Source: an uncultured Agathobacter sp. (GTDB lineage Bacteria; Bacillota; Clostridia; Lachnospirales; Lachnospiraceae). From it: 55,532 nt of DNA. The notes below the pieces were generated by a model. That model had not been told where the DNA came from. It was given only the letters and a program-made list of their open reading frames with translations, and ran no database searches. Position numbers and translations under genes: made by a program. Each line of letters begins with the position of its first letter. Within the stretch, counting starts at the first letter, position 1. The stretch spans positions 1 through 55,532 of the forward strand of contig CALWLL010000027.1 in assembly GCA_944381555.1 (NCBI GenBank). Reading direction: 5' to 3'. Positions 7,991-16,073 of this stretch are shown here, one piece after another.

Positions 7991-8434
7991 ATGTCTGCGA
8001 AAACAAGTGCAGAAGTGGTTATTGATGGAAAAGTTTATACTTTAAGCGGATATGAAGGGGAAGAATACCTTCAGAAGGTAGCGGCATATATCAATAGTAA
8101 AATCAATGAATTTGAAGCATTGGATAATACAAGACATCTTCCGGGCAATATGAAAAGCACTTTGATTCAGTTAAACATTGCAGATGATTATTTTAAAGCC
8201 AAAGCACAGGCAGAGAAATTAGAACGTGAGCTGGAAATGAAAGACAGAGAACTGTACGATTTAAAGCACGATTTAATTTCAAATCAGATTAAGACAGAGA
8301 GTGCAGATGAAAGAATCAAAGAATTGGAAGCAGAGAACAAAGAACTGCTTCTTAACAAAGCCAGATTGGAGGCAACCTTAGAGGATACGCTGTTAGATGG
8401 TATCGGTTCTAAGAACAGTGCTTCTAAGAAATAA
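7991..8434 (+). CDS. zapA: Cell division protein ZapA
   Basis: ZapA promotes FtsZ filament bundling at the division site. The 147-residue protein has the ZapA core: VVIDGKVYTLSGYEGEEYLQ followed by VAAYINSKINEF, then a long C-terminal coiled coil (about 65-135) that forms the dimer. The ATG at 7991 is preceded by GGAGG at 6-7 bases. The upstream in-frame GTG at 7958 lies inside the leader hairpin and is rejected. It has its own promoter and terminator. Confidence 0.9.
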   Translation: MSAKTSAEVVIDGKVYTLSGYEGEEYLQKVAAYINSKINEFEALDNTRHLPGNMKSTLIQLNIADDYFKAKAQAEKLERELEMKDRELYDLKHDLISNQIKTESADERIKELEAENKELLLNKARLEATLEDTLLDGIGSKNSASKK

Positions 8435-8446
8435 TGTATAAACCAG

Positions 8447-8475
8447 GGGACAGAGAACAATCTGTCCCTTATTTT
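8447..8475 (+). terminator. Terminator after zapA
   Basis: GGGACAGA (8447-8454) and TCTGTCCC (8461-8468) form an 8-bp stem with a 6-base loop followed by TTATTTT. Confidence 0.85.
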
Positions 8476-8523
8476 AAATAATTCTTAAAGAAATTGCCCC
8501 ATAGATATTAAGGAGTCTGTGAT

Positions 8524-10692
8524 ATGATGAATAAGAATTTTGAATTACTTGCCCCGGCAGGGTCTTTTGAGATTTTAAAAGCCGTAATAGAAGCTGGTGC
8601 AGATGCGGTATATGTAGGCGGCAGTAAATACGGCGCCAGAGCATATGCGAACAATTTCACAGAAGAGGAACTTTTAGAAGCAATTGATTATGTGCATCTA
8701 AGAGGAAAAAAATTGTTCCTTACGGTCAATACTTTATTCAAGAACTCGGAACTAAGTGAAGAACTGTATGAATATCTTCTTCCTTATTATGAACGGGGAT
8801 TGGATGCGGTTATTGTTCAGGATTTTGGAGTTCTTGCATATTTAAAGGGACATTTTAAGGACCTTCCGGTTCATGCCAGCACACAGATGACGGTCACAGG
8901 TGCGGAAGGGGCAAAACTGCTGAAGGATTTAGGTGTAGAGAGAATCGTTCTGGCAAGGGAACTATCTATTGCAGAAATGAAACGCATACAGGAAGAAGCG
9001 GATGTAGAATTGGAAGTCTTTGTACATGGTGCGTTGTGTTATTCTTTTTCGGGTCAATGCCTCTTTAGCAGCATACTTGGTGGAAGAAGTGGAAATCGTG
9101 GACGTTGTGCGCAGCCATGCCGTCTTCCTTATACGGTCTGCGATGAAAATAAGAAAGTGTGTAAAAAAGAGTCGTATGTACTAAGTCTGAAAGATTTATG
9201 CGGAATTGAATATCTTAGTCAGCTTCATGACGCAGGAGTCTATTCGCTGAAAATCGAAGGGCGTATGAAACAGGCGTCTTATGCGGCAGGAGTGGTATCT
9301 TACTACAGAAAATACATTGATTTTGCACAACAAGTTACAAAAGAGGATATGCAGCGTCTGTACGAACTTGGAAACCGCTGTGGTTTTACAAGTAAATACT
9401 TTACTGATCGTAACGATAAAAGTATGATTACCTTTGATAAGCCTTCCTATGAAAAGTCCAATGACGCCCTGCATCAGGAAATCGCAGAAAAATACATAGG
9501 AAAGCAAAGCCAGATACCGGTAACAGGAACCGTAATGATACAAAAAGGACAACCTTTAAAATTTTATGCAAGCTGTAATGACAGGGATAATACAGCCTCC
9601 GTAATCTGTGTCAGCGTCTCTGGAGGAGAAGTATTTGAAGCAAAAAATAAGCCGTTAGAACTTAAGGACGTCTGGGAGCGGATGAATAAGACTGGTGGGA
9701 CAAACTTTTACTTTGCAGGGCTTGAGGTGCATCTGGATGAGGGTGTGTTTGTTCCCAATGGTGTTTTGAACCAGCTCAGACGGGATGTGTTAGATGCGTT
9801 AGAAACAAAACTTCTTGAGAAATACTTCCGTACGGTTGACAATAGAGCAGAAGAAAGTTCTGGCAAAATTGCTAAGAACGAAGAAAACGCACAGTATGAG
9901 ATAATCTGCTCCTGCGAAACTATAACGCAGCTGCATAGATGTCTGGAGTATGGCAAGTCATCCACAATCTATGCGGATAGCCAGATTTTCAACAAGAAGA
10001 ATTTCATTGATGAATTAAAAAACTGCATCGAAAAGGCACACAACTATCATAAACGCATTTATTTGCGGCTGCCTGCAATTTTCAGAGCGCATACGGCTGA
10101 ATTTTATAAAGAAAATGCCGGGGAACTGAAGCATCTGCCGCTTGACGGTTTTGTGGTTAGAAACTATGAGGAGATATACTTTGTTTCAACATATTTCCCA
10201 CAATATAGAATAACGGCAGATTACAATCTCTATACATATAACGATTTTGCAAAGGCTGCCTATGAAAGATGCGGGATTACGTATACCACCATACCGTTGG
10301 AATTGAATTGGAAAGAAATTAAAGAAAGATATAATTTTAATAGTGAAATAGTGGTCTATGGCTATTATCCGCTTATGACAACTGCAAATTGTGTTCACAA
10401 AAGTACTGCCGGCTGTGATACTAAGAGCAGAATATCGTACTTAAAAGACCGATATGGTGTTCTGTTTCCGGTAAAAAATTTCTGCGGGGAGTGCTATAAT
10501 GTGATTTATAACTCTGTTCCGGCTATGTTGTTTCAGGAAATGAAGAACATGAAGGAGATGGGCATTTATCGTTTCCGTTTGGATTTTACAATTGAAAACG
10601 GAGAGGAAGTTTCTAACATTTTGGATTTGTTTGAAGGAAAAGGGCGGAAAACAGATTATACAAAAGGTCATTATAGAAGAGGAGTAGAATAA
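8524..10692 (+). CDS. Peptidase U32 family protein (RlhA/TrhP-like)
   Basis: The 722-residue protein has the U32 signature EVFVHGALCYSFSGQC (about 165-180) and clustered cysteines (RCAQPC downstream; two more Cys pairs near the C-terminus) that probably bind an Fe-S cluster. The N-terminus is a TIM-barrel start (ELLAPAGSFEILKAVIEAGA). Characterised relatives in E. coli and B. subtilis hydroxylate tRNA U34 or 23S rRNA C2501, and most members are no longer thought to be proteases. The long C-terminal part fits the DUF3656-containing RlhA-like branch, so rRNA or tRNA hydroxylation is the best guess. AAGGAG lies 8 bases before the ATG. Only 3 bases separate it from the SEDS-PBP gene. Confidence 0.85.
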   Translation: MMNKNFELLAPAGSFEILKAVIEAGADAVYVGGSKYGARAYANNFTEEELLEAIDYVHLRGKKLFLTVNTLFKNSELSEELYEYLLPYYERGLDAVIVQDFGVLAYLKGHFKDLPVHASTQMTVTGAEGAKLLKDLGVERIVLARELSIAEMKRIQEEADVELEVFVHGALCYSFSGQCLFSSILGGRSGNRGRCAQPCRLPYTVCDENKKVCKKESYVLSLKDLCGIEYLSQLHDAGVYSLKIEGRMKQASYAAGVVSYYRKYIDFAQQVTKEDMQRLYELGNRCGFTSKYFTDRNDKSMITFDKPSYEKSNDALHQEIAEKYIGKQSQIPVTGTVMIQKGQPLKFYASCNDRDNTASVICVSVSGGEVFEAKNKPLELKDVWERMNKTGGTNFYFAGLEVHLDEGVFVPNGVLNQLRRDVLDALETKLLEKYFRTVDNRAEESSGKIAKNEENAQYEIICSCETITQLHRCLEYGKSSTIYADSQIFNKKNFIDELKNCIEKAHNYHKRIYLRLPAIFRAHTAEFYKENAGELKHLPLDGFVVRNYEEIYFVSTYFPQYRITADYNLYTYNDFAKAAYERCGITYTTIPLELNWKEIKERYNFNSEIVVYGYYPLMTTANCVHKSTAGCDTKSRISYLKDRYGVLFPVKNFCGECYNVIYNSVPAMLFQEMKNMKEMGIYRFRLDFTIENGEEVSNILDLFEGKGRKTDYTKGHYRRGVE

Positions 10693-10695
10693 AAC

Positions 10696-13467
10696 ATGTC
10701 TTCAATCATCATACAATTTTGTAAATATTTAATCTTGTTTTTATTTCTAGGTTACTTATTTGGATGCTTCTTTGTATTCCGCAAAGGAAAGCAGGCAGAA
10801 AAACAAAAAATTGTATATAACGTGCAGAAGGTTCTGGTGTATGGAATCCATTTTCTGGGATTTTTGTGCCTGTATCAAAAACAGCAGGATTTCCAATTGA
10901 TTGGATTTTACCTCATGCAGGTAATACTGATAAGCGGGATTTTTATGCTGTTCCAGATGATATATAAAAAATGCTCGGTGCTTCTTATAAACAATCTGTG
11001 CATGTTTTTTGTGATTAGTATGATAATGCTTACGAGCATTTCCTTTAATCAGGCTTTCCGGCAGTTTGTCTTTTGGACAATCGGCTCTATTATCATGGTA
11101 ATTATTCCGCTGTTTTTACAAAAAGGCTCTATTTTCCGAAAGTTTTCGGTTGTGTATTGTGTGCTGGGCATTATACTATTGGGACTTGTTGTTTTGATTG
11201 GTTCTACGGAGTATGGCGCAAAGCTGAATCTTGCTATCGGCGGGTTATCTTTTCAGCCCTCGGAGTTTGTAAAAATCATCTTTGTGTTTTTCATTGCATC
11301 TATGCTCTATAAAGATAATTCTTTGAAGAAGGTGATTATTACAAGCTGTTTATCTGCGGTATTCGTATTGCTGCTTGTCGCATCAAAGGATTTGGGCGGG
11401 GCGTTATTATATTTTACTGCATATCTGATAATGGTATTTGTCGCTACAAAGAAAAAAGTATGCCTTTATGCAGGAACTGTTGGAATGGCTTTCGCGGCGG
11501 TGGCCGGATATTTCTTGTTTTCCCATGTACGAACGAGGGTATATGCATGGCTTGACCCTCTGGCGGATATTGATAATAAAGGCTATCAAATCTGTCAGTC
11601 TTTGTTTGGCATCGGAACAGGAGGCTGGTTTGGACTTGGAATCGGAGAAGGTCTTCCTACAAAAATACCGATTGTAGAAAAGGATTTTATTTTTTCCGCA
11701 ATCTCTGAAGAGTTTGGAGGATTCTTCGCCATAGGGCTGATTATACTTTGTCTGAGTACCTTTATGATGATTGTAAATGTCGCAATGCAGATGAAGGACC
11801 GTTTCTACAAACTGGTAGCAATCGGTCTTGCAACATTGTATGCTGCACAGGTGATTCTAACAATCGGTGGTGCTATTAAGTTTATTCCATCTACTGGTGT
11901 AACGTTGCCGCTTGTAAGCTATGGTGGAAGTTCCCTGCTTGCAACCTTGATTATGTTTGGGATTATACAGGGATTGTATATGCGAAAGGCAGCTAAAGCA
12001 ACCTCTGCAGCTAAAGCAGCCTCGGAAGCAAAAGCAGCTCCGGAAGCAAATGAAACTCCGGCAGTTATTTCAAATGAAGATAATAAAGAGTTTTCCATAG
12101 TATTTTCCATCTTTGCTGTAATCTTCGTGGCTATGATAGGATACTTCACATACTTTATGGTATTCCAAAGCGAAGATTTTATTAACAATGATTATAACAA
12201 GCTTCAGGTTCTCTTTGAGGAAGATGTAAAAAGAGGAAGCATTATAACATCAGATGGATATGTGATTGCGGAAACTGTTACAGATGAGAATGGAAACGAA
12301 GAGCGCAATTATCCATACAAAAATCTGTTTGCACATGTGACGGGTTATTCCAATACAAGTAAAACAGGATTGGAGAAACAGTTGAATTTCACATTGCTGC
12401 GTTCCCATGCATTCTTTATGGAGCAGTTAATGTGTGAGATTAGCGGGGAGAAAAAAATGGGTGATACTGTTATTACAACGGTACGCTATGACCTGCAGGA
12501 GGCAGCTTATGAGGCACTGGGAGATTATGATGGTGCGGTGATTGCGATGGAGCCTTCTACCGGAAAAATCCTTGCAATGGTTTCAAAGCCGGATTATGAC
12601 CCGAATACAATAGTGGAAGACTGGGAAGAGATTAAGGAAGGAACATCCTTGTATAACCGGGCAACGCAGGGGCAGTATACGCCGGGTTCTATTTTTAAAA
12701 TCTTTACCACATTGGCATATATAAGGAGCAATCCGGACACTTATCAGGACTTTTCATATGAGTGTACCGGCGAAATTACAATTAACGGAAAAACCATTCA
12801 CTGTGCGTCAGGTAAAAAGCATGGATTGCTGGATTTAGAAGGTGCGTTTTCAGAGTCTTGCAATACTGCTTATGCGGGTATGGTGGATGAAATAGATGAA
12901 GAGGTATTTCAGGACTTGTGTGATTCACTTTTGTTTAATACGAGTCTCCCAATTGAATTTGAATCCTCTAAGAGCAAATTTCATATTTCAAAGGACGATG
13001 AAACCGCTTTAAAAATGGATACTTTGATCGGACAGGGAAAAACTTTGGTTTCCCCTCTTCATATGGTTATGATTGCGAGCGCTATCTGTAATGATGGTGT
13101 TGCTATGAATCCAACCTTAGTAGAACAAAGTGAAACTTATAATGGGGTTCTCATTGAGGAATATGAAACGAAAAAATATGCATCTCTATTTACAGCGGAA
13201 GAAACGGAAATCCTGAATGCTTATATGCGAAGCGTGGTGGAAGATGGAACGGCATCAGAATTAGATTCAAAGGATTATACTTCATATGGCAAAACCGGAA
13301 CGGCTCAGACAAGCAGCGACTTGGATGAGACAAACGCATGGTTTATCGGATATGCTAAGAAAGATGGAAAAGAGATTGCAATTGCAGTTGTTGTAGAAGA
13401 TTCCGGTTCGGGCAGCAAATATGCTGTTCCTGTTGCAGAAAAGATTTTTGACACCTATTTTAAATAG
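10696..13467 (+). CDS. SEDS (RodA/FtsW)-class B penicillin-binding protein fusion
   Basis: One 923-residue chain joins the two enzymes of peptidoglycan synthesis. Residues 1-430 are a multi-membrane SEDS glycosyltransferase with LSFQPSEFVKI, DLGGALLYF, the catalytic-Asp motif EKDFIFSAISEEFG (Asp330) and STGVTLPLVSYGGSSL. Residues 432-455 are an Ala/Lys/Glu linker. A further membrane segment (about 463-487) precedes a transpeptidase domain with the active-site triad SIFK (Ser665, Lys668), SCN (721-723) and KTG (866-868). The pedestal region is short. SEDS and class B PBPs normally act as separate partners (RodA-PBP2, FtsW-FtsI). The short pedestal and the position away from division genes favour an elongation or spore-wall role, but this is open. 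Confidence 0.92.
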   Translation: MSSIIIQFCKYLILFLFLGYLFGCFFVFRKGKQAEKQKIVYNVQKVLVYGIHFLGFLCLYQKQQDFQLIGFYLMQVILISGIFMLFQMIYKKCSVLLINNLCMFFVISMIMLTSISFNQAFRQFVFWTIGSIIMVIIPLFLQKGSIFRKFSVVYCVLGIILLGLVVLIGSTEYGAKLNLAIGGLSFQPSEFVKIIFVFFIASMLYKDNSLKKVIITSCLSAVFVLLLVASKDLGGALLYFTAYLIMVFVATKKKVCLYAGTVGMAFAAVAGYFLFSHVRTRVYAWLDPLADIDNKGYQICQSLFGIGTGGWFGLGIGEGLPTKIPIVEKDFIFSAISEEFGGFFAIGLIILCLSTFMMIVNVAMQMKDRFYKLVAIGLATLYAAQVILTIGGAIKFIPSTGVTLPLVSYGGSSLLATLIMFGIIQGLYMRKAAKATSAAKAASEAKAAPEANETPAVISNEDNKEFSIVFSIFAVIFVAMIGYFTYFMVFQSEDFINNDYNKLQVLFEEDVKRGSIITSDGYVIAETVTDENGNEERNYPYKNLFAHVTGYSNTSKTGLEKQLNFTLLRSHAFFMEQLMCEISGEKKMGDTVITTVRYDLQEAAYEALGDYDGAVIAMEPSTGKILAMVSKPDYDPNTIVEDWEEIKEGTSLYNRATQGQYTPGSIFKIFTTLAYIRSNPDTYQDFSYECTGEITINGKTIHCASGKKHGLLDLEGAFSESCNTAYAGMVDEIDEEVFQDLCDSLLFNTSLPIEFESSKSKFHISKDDETALKMDTLIGQGKTLVSPLHMVMIASAICNDGVAMNPTLVEQSETYNGVLIEEYETKKYASLFTAEETEILNAYMRSVVEDGTASELDSKDYTSYGKTGTAQTSSDLDETNAWFIGYAKKDGKEIAIAVVVEDSGSGSKYAVPVAEKIFDTYFK
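11989..12060 (+). repeat. 18-bp tandem repeat x4 encoding the fusion linker
   Basis: Four back-to-back 18-bp units (11989-12006, 12007-12024, 12025-12042, 12043-12060) encode AAKATS, AAKAAS, EAKAAP and EANETP. The units are in frame and lie exactly between the SEDS and PBP modules, so slippage would lengthen or shorten the linker by six residues without a frameshift. Confidence 0.85.
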
Positions 13468-13474
13468 TGAAATG

Positions 13475-13503
13475 TTGCATATATCTTGAAAAAGGGGTAT
13501 ACT
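13475..13503 (+). promoter_or_regulatory. Promoter of the Nudix gene
   Basis: TTGCAT (13475-13480), a 17-bp spacer and TATACT (13498-13503) lie about 41 bases before the ATG. A second overlapping combination (TTGAAA with TATAGT, 15 bp) is weaker. Confidence 0.6.
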
Positions 13504-13544
13504 GTGTATAGTTTTTAGAAACACCACACGTAGGAGGTATTGCA

Positions 13545-13997
13545 ATGATCGAGGCAACGAGTTGTGGCGGTGTTGTTATTTTTCGGGGGAAAGTTCTGCT
13601 CTTATATAAGAATTATAAGAACAAATACGAAGGCTGGGTTCTTCCTAAAGGTACAGTAGAGCCTGGAGAGGACTACAAGGATACAGCAATCCGTGAAGTA
13701 AAAGAAGAAACGGGTGCACAGGCAACTATTATCCAATACATAGGGAAAAGCCAGTATTCATTTACTGTTCCTGAAGATACCGTCGAGAAAGAGGTTCATT
13801 GGTATCTGATGATGGGCGAAAGCTATTATAGTAAACCTCAGAGAGAAGAGTTTTTCGTAGATTCTGGGTTTTATAAGTATCATGAAGCGTATCATTTGCT
13901 TAAATTTTCCAATGAAAAACAGATTTTGGAGAAAGCGTATAACGAATATCTGGATCTGAAGAAGAGTAACCTTTGGGGAACTCACAAGTACTTTTGA
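13545..13997 (+). CDS. Nudix hydrolase
   Basis: The 150-residue protein carries a full Nudix box: GTVEPGEDYKDTAI then REVKEETG (about 36-58), with the conserved REx2EE glutamates that bind Mg2+ and cleave nucleoside diphosphate-X substrates. It begins CGGVVIFRGKVLLLYK and WVLPKGTVE, like MutT/diadenosine-polyphosphate hydrolases. The substrate cannot be read from sequence. AGGAGGT is 7 bases before the ATG. It has its own promoter and is followed by an inverted repeat, so it is probably monocistronic. Confidence 0.9.
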   Translation: MIEATSCGGVVIFRGKVLLLYKNYKNKYEGWVLPKGTVEPGEDYKDTAIREVKEETGAQATIIQYIGKSQYSFTVPEDTVEKEVHWYLMMGESYYSKPQREEFFVDSGFYKYHEAYHLLKFSNEKQILEKAYNEYLDLKKSNLWGTHKYF

Positions 13998-14017
13998 TAA
14001 GCATTTTAGAAAAAATA

Positions 14018-14060
14018 TATCCAAGTGATGGGCAAGATTATTTGCAAATACACTTGGGTA
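14018..14060 (+). terminator. Inverted repeat, possible terminator after the Nudix gene
   Basis: TATCCAAGTG (14018-14027) pairs with CACTTGGGTA (14051-14060) through nine pairs plus a G-U, with a nested GCAA/TTGC. A short AU-rich tract follows, but no clean T-run, so a structured leader of the next operon is equally possible. A second small hairpin (TCCGGC 14069-14074, GCCGGA 14080-14085) follows. Confidence 0.4.
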
Positions 14061-14111
14061 TATTTCTATCCGGCGTATAGCCGGACACCGATACTGATAA
14101 CGAGGTATTAC

Positions 14112-14459
14112 ATGAAATGGTATAAGAACTTATATTTGGGAGAAACAATTGCTCCAAAAGCCCGCCGTGTTATAAATAAAATAAAAAAGAAACAACTGAC
14201 TCCGGATGTCTATATAATTGCATTAGCATCTAATTCCGAAAATTTACTGGATATTATTCCAGCAAGGGAGTTATTACAACCGGGATATCCAGCAGAAAAT
14301 ATACGAATCATCGGACTTGCACAGGGAAAGAAAGAAGCGGTGGAGCTGGTAACAGCTATTGTAGACGAGGTCTATCAGAAAACAGGTCAGGTAAAGATAC
14401 AGGAATATCTGAAGAAAATGTTATTGGATGAGAAATGGAGGGAACAGACATGGGTATAG
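14112..14459 (+). CDS. Small conserved-looking protein of unknown function
   Basis: I do not recognise a named family. The 115-residue protein starts MKWYKNLYLGET. It has a basic segment (RRVINKIKKKQ), a hydrophobic strand (DVYIIALASN) and a helical C-terminus with EAVELVTAIVDEVYQ. It has no signal peptide or clear membrane span. The ATG at 14112 was chosen over an upstream in-frame start at 14025 because GAGGT lies 5 bases before it, and the upstream start lies inside an inverted repeat. Its end overlaps the DUF2953 gene by 10 bases, so it is translationally coupled to a sporulation-linked pair. Confidence 0.65.
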   Translation: MKWYKNLYLGETIAPKARRVINKIKKKQLTPDVYIIALASNSENLLDIIPARELLQPGYPAENIRIIGLAQGKKEAVELVTAIVDEVYQKTGQVKIQEYLKKMLLDEKWREQTWV

Positions 14460-15223
14460 TTCTTTCTGTTTTGCAAATACTTGGAATAACACTGCTTGTT
14501 GTCATGGCAATCCTTGTTTTCTTAATTCTGGTTATTTTATTTGTTCCATTATGCTATACGATACAAGGGGAAATTCAGGAAACAAAATGGATAAGCATAC
14601 GGTTTTCGTGGCTGTTATACCTGATTCGTGCAAAGATATTTTATGAAGATGATTTGATTTATGGTGAAATCGGAATATTCTGGAAAAAAATGACATTCTC
14701 CCATGAACTTACGCAAGCAGAAGATAAGAAAGATATTACAGAAGAAAGAACAGTTAAAAAAGGAAAAAAGAAAGTAAATATCATAAGCAGGCTACAAACG
14801 AGTATCGAAAAAATAAAAGTGATTTATCCTCGAATTAAGAAGATAATAACGGATGAAAGAAATAAACAGGCGATGGTGCATCTGAAAAAAGAAGTATTTT
14901 ATTTTTTCAAAATTCTCCTGCCTAAAAAATCCAGAGTAAATGCCTGTTTTTCTACAGGTTCACCCGATACGACGGGACAATTATGCGGAGTTATTGCCTG
15001 CTTTCCGGTCATGTATCAGAAGGGCTGGGTTCTTCGGCCGGATTTTACGGCTGAAAAAGCATTATTCCTTGGAGATTTCTGGGGAAAAGGCAGAATCTAT
15101 AACTTTCGATTAGCAGGAATTTTTTTGCGAATACTATTTGATAAGAATTGCAGAAGATTGTATACTATGATTGACAGATTATTAAAAAGAATAGAAAAGA
15201 AACCAGGTCAGGAGGACAAATAA
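14450..15223 (+). CDS. DUF2953 membrane-anchored protein (YtfI-like)
   Basis: This 257-residue protein has one strong N-terminal membrane segment (about 8-34) then a soluble region with a charged stretch (about 85-110, EERTVKKGKKK) and the DUF2953-type C-terminal half (FYFFKILLPKKSRVN; STGSPDTTGQLCG). B. subtilis YtfI has the same domain and lies next to ytfJ, as here, supporting a sporulation or germination-linked role. The ATG at 14450 has GGAGGG upstream at 8 bases. A start at 14435 is possible but lacks an SD. Only a stop codon separates it from gerW. Confidence 0.8.
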   Translation: MGIVLSVLQILGITLLVVMAILVFLILVILFVPLCYTIQGEIQETKWISIRFSWLLYLIRAKIFYEDDLIYGEIGIFWKKMTFSHELTQAEDKKDITEERTVKKGKKKVNIISRLQTSIEKIKVIYPRIKKIITDERNKQAMVHLKKEVFYFFKILLPKKSRVNACFSTGSPDTTGQLCGVIACFPVMYQKGWVLRPDFTAEKALFLGDFWGKGRIYNFRLAGIFLRILFDKNCRRLYTMIDRLLKRIEKKPGQEDK

Positions 15224-15598
15224 ATGGCAGAAGACAATAAATTAAATGCAACGGTCGAATCCTTATTTAAAGGAATGGACAACTTTATTACGACGAAAAC
15301 AGTTGTAGGTGATGCGATTACAATTGGAGAAACCATTATTTTACCATTGGTTGATGTATCATTTGGTGTTGCCGCAGGAGCGTTTGTCGATACGACTAAA
15401 AACAACGGTGCAGGCGGTATGGGCGGTAAAATTTCACCGAGCGCAATTCTTGTAATCCAGAATGGAAGCACCAGATTGGTAAATGTTAAGAATCAGGATG
15501 CAATGACTAAGATTTTGGATATGGTTCCGGATCTGCTTGACCGTTTTCAGAATAAAGACAACGAAACGGTTATTATAGAAGAGGAAGATACAATATAA
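15224..15598 (+). CDS. gerW: Spore protein GerW/YtfJ family
   Basis: The 124-residue protein matches the YtfJ family: NATVESLFKGMDNFI, then GDAITIGETIILPLVDVSFG and a glycine-rich loop (NNGAGGMGGKISPSAIL). In B. subtilis GerW (YtfJ) is a forespore-made protein needed for normal germination with some germinants. Here it directly follows the DUF2953 gene, as in Bacillus. AGGAGG is 7 bases before the ATG. Its presence suggests the host can form spores or descends from spore-formers. Confidence 0.88.
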   Translation: MAEDNKLNATVESLFKGMDNFITTKTVVGDAITIGETIILPLVDVSFGVAAGAFVDTTKNNGAGGMGGKISPSAILVIQNGSTRLVNVKNQDAMTKILDMVPDLLDRFQNKDNETVIIEEEDTI

Positions 15599-15635
15599 AA
15601 AGGGGCTGTCAGATGACAGCCCTTTCATTTTTGTT
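15599..15635. terminator. Bidirectional terminator between gerW and rpmB
   Basis: AAAGGGGCTGTC (15599-15610) and GACAGCCCCTTT (15615-15626) form a 12-bp stem with a 4-base loop. T-rich tracts lie on both sides (TTTCATTTTTG on plus; TTTTATATTG on minus), so it serves both convergent genes. Confidence 0.9.
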
Positions 15636-15639
15636 TCAA

Positions 15640-15825
15640 TTAAGCACGTTCTACACGGCCAGATCTTAAGCAGGAAGCACAAACATATAATTTCTGTGGT
15701 ACTCCGTTTACTTTACAACTAACACGTTTGATGTTTGATTTCCAGATTCTATTTGATCTTCTATGAGAGTGGCTTACTCCGTTTCCGAAATGAACGCCTT
15801 TTTCACATACTGCACATTTTGCCAT
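15640..15825 (-). CDS. rpmB: 50S ribosomal protein L28
   Basis: L28 is a small large-subunit protein. The 61 residues start MAKCAVCEKGVHFGN and continue with SHSHRRSNRIWK. Two CxxC pairs (CAVC at 4-7 and CASC near 49-52) show it is the zinc-binding form. AAGGAGG lies upstream on the minus strand. The divergent position beside the Asp23/FakA-like/RecG genes matches B. subtilis rpmB-yloU-yloV-recG. The leader contains a small hairpin (AAGCCCA at 15852-15858 with TGGGCTC), perhaps regulatory. Confidence 0.97.
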   Translation of the reverse strand: MAKCAVCEKGVHFGNGVSHSHRRSNRIWKSNIKRVSCKVNGVPQKLYVCASCLRSGRVERA

Positions 15826-15886
15826 ACTAATTGCACCTCCTTATATTCACTAAGCCCAAATATGTTAATGGGCTCACAACATGGAT

Positions 15887-15915
15887 ATTCTAACAGAAAG
15901 ATAAGCATAATGCAA
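15887..15915 (-). promoter_or_regulatory. Promoter of rpmB
   Basis: On the minus strand TTGCAT (15915-15910), a 17-bp spacer and TAGAAT (15892-15887) precede rpmB by about 60 bases. Confidence 0.65.
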
Positions 15916-15954
15916 GGAAAAAATGTAAATATTTTATGAATTTGAATAGAGTGT

Positions 15955-15982
15955 TTGCTTTTTATAAAAAATTGGGTATAAT
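15955..15982 (+). promoter_or_regulatory. Promoter of the Asp23-FakA operon
   Basis: TTGCTT (15955-15960), a 16-bp spacer and TATAAT (15977-15982). The leader then runs about 85 bases to the ATG at 16074 and contains a TGCGAA-rich hairpin. Confidence 0.65.
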
Positions 15983-16000
15983 GATTAATAACTATGTTCA

Positions 16001-16034
16001 ATGCGAAAGGTTGCTTTTGCATACGAATTCGCAT
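16001..16034 (+). promoter_or_regulatory. TGCGAA/TTCGCA hairpin in the Asp23 leader
   Basis: ATGCGAA (16001-16007) can pair with TTCGCAT (16028-16034). ATGCGAAA can alternatively pair with TTTTGCAT (16015-16022), with one mismatch. The 3' arm belongs to a 15-mer shared with 5679-5693. Two mutually exclusive pairings of one arm are possible. Function unknown. Confidence 0.4.
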
Positions 16035-16073
16035 AATTAGCGGGTTCAGAATAAGAAAGGACAGGTGCTTTGG

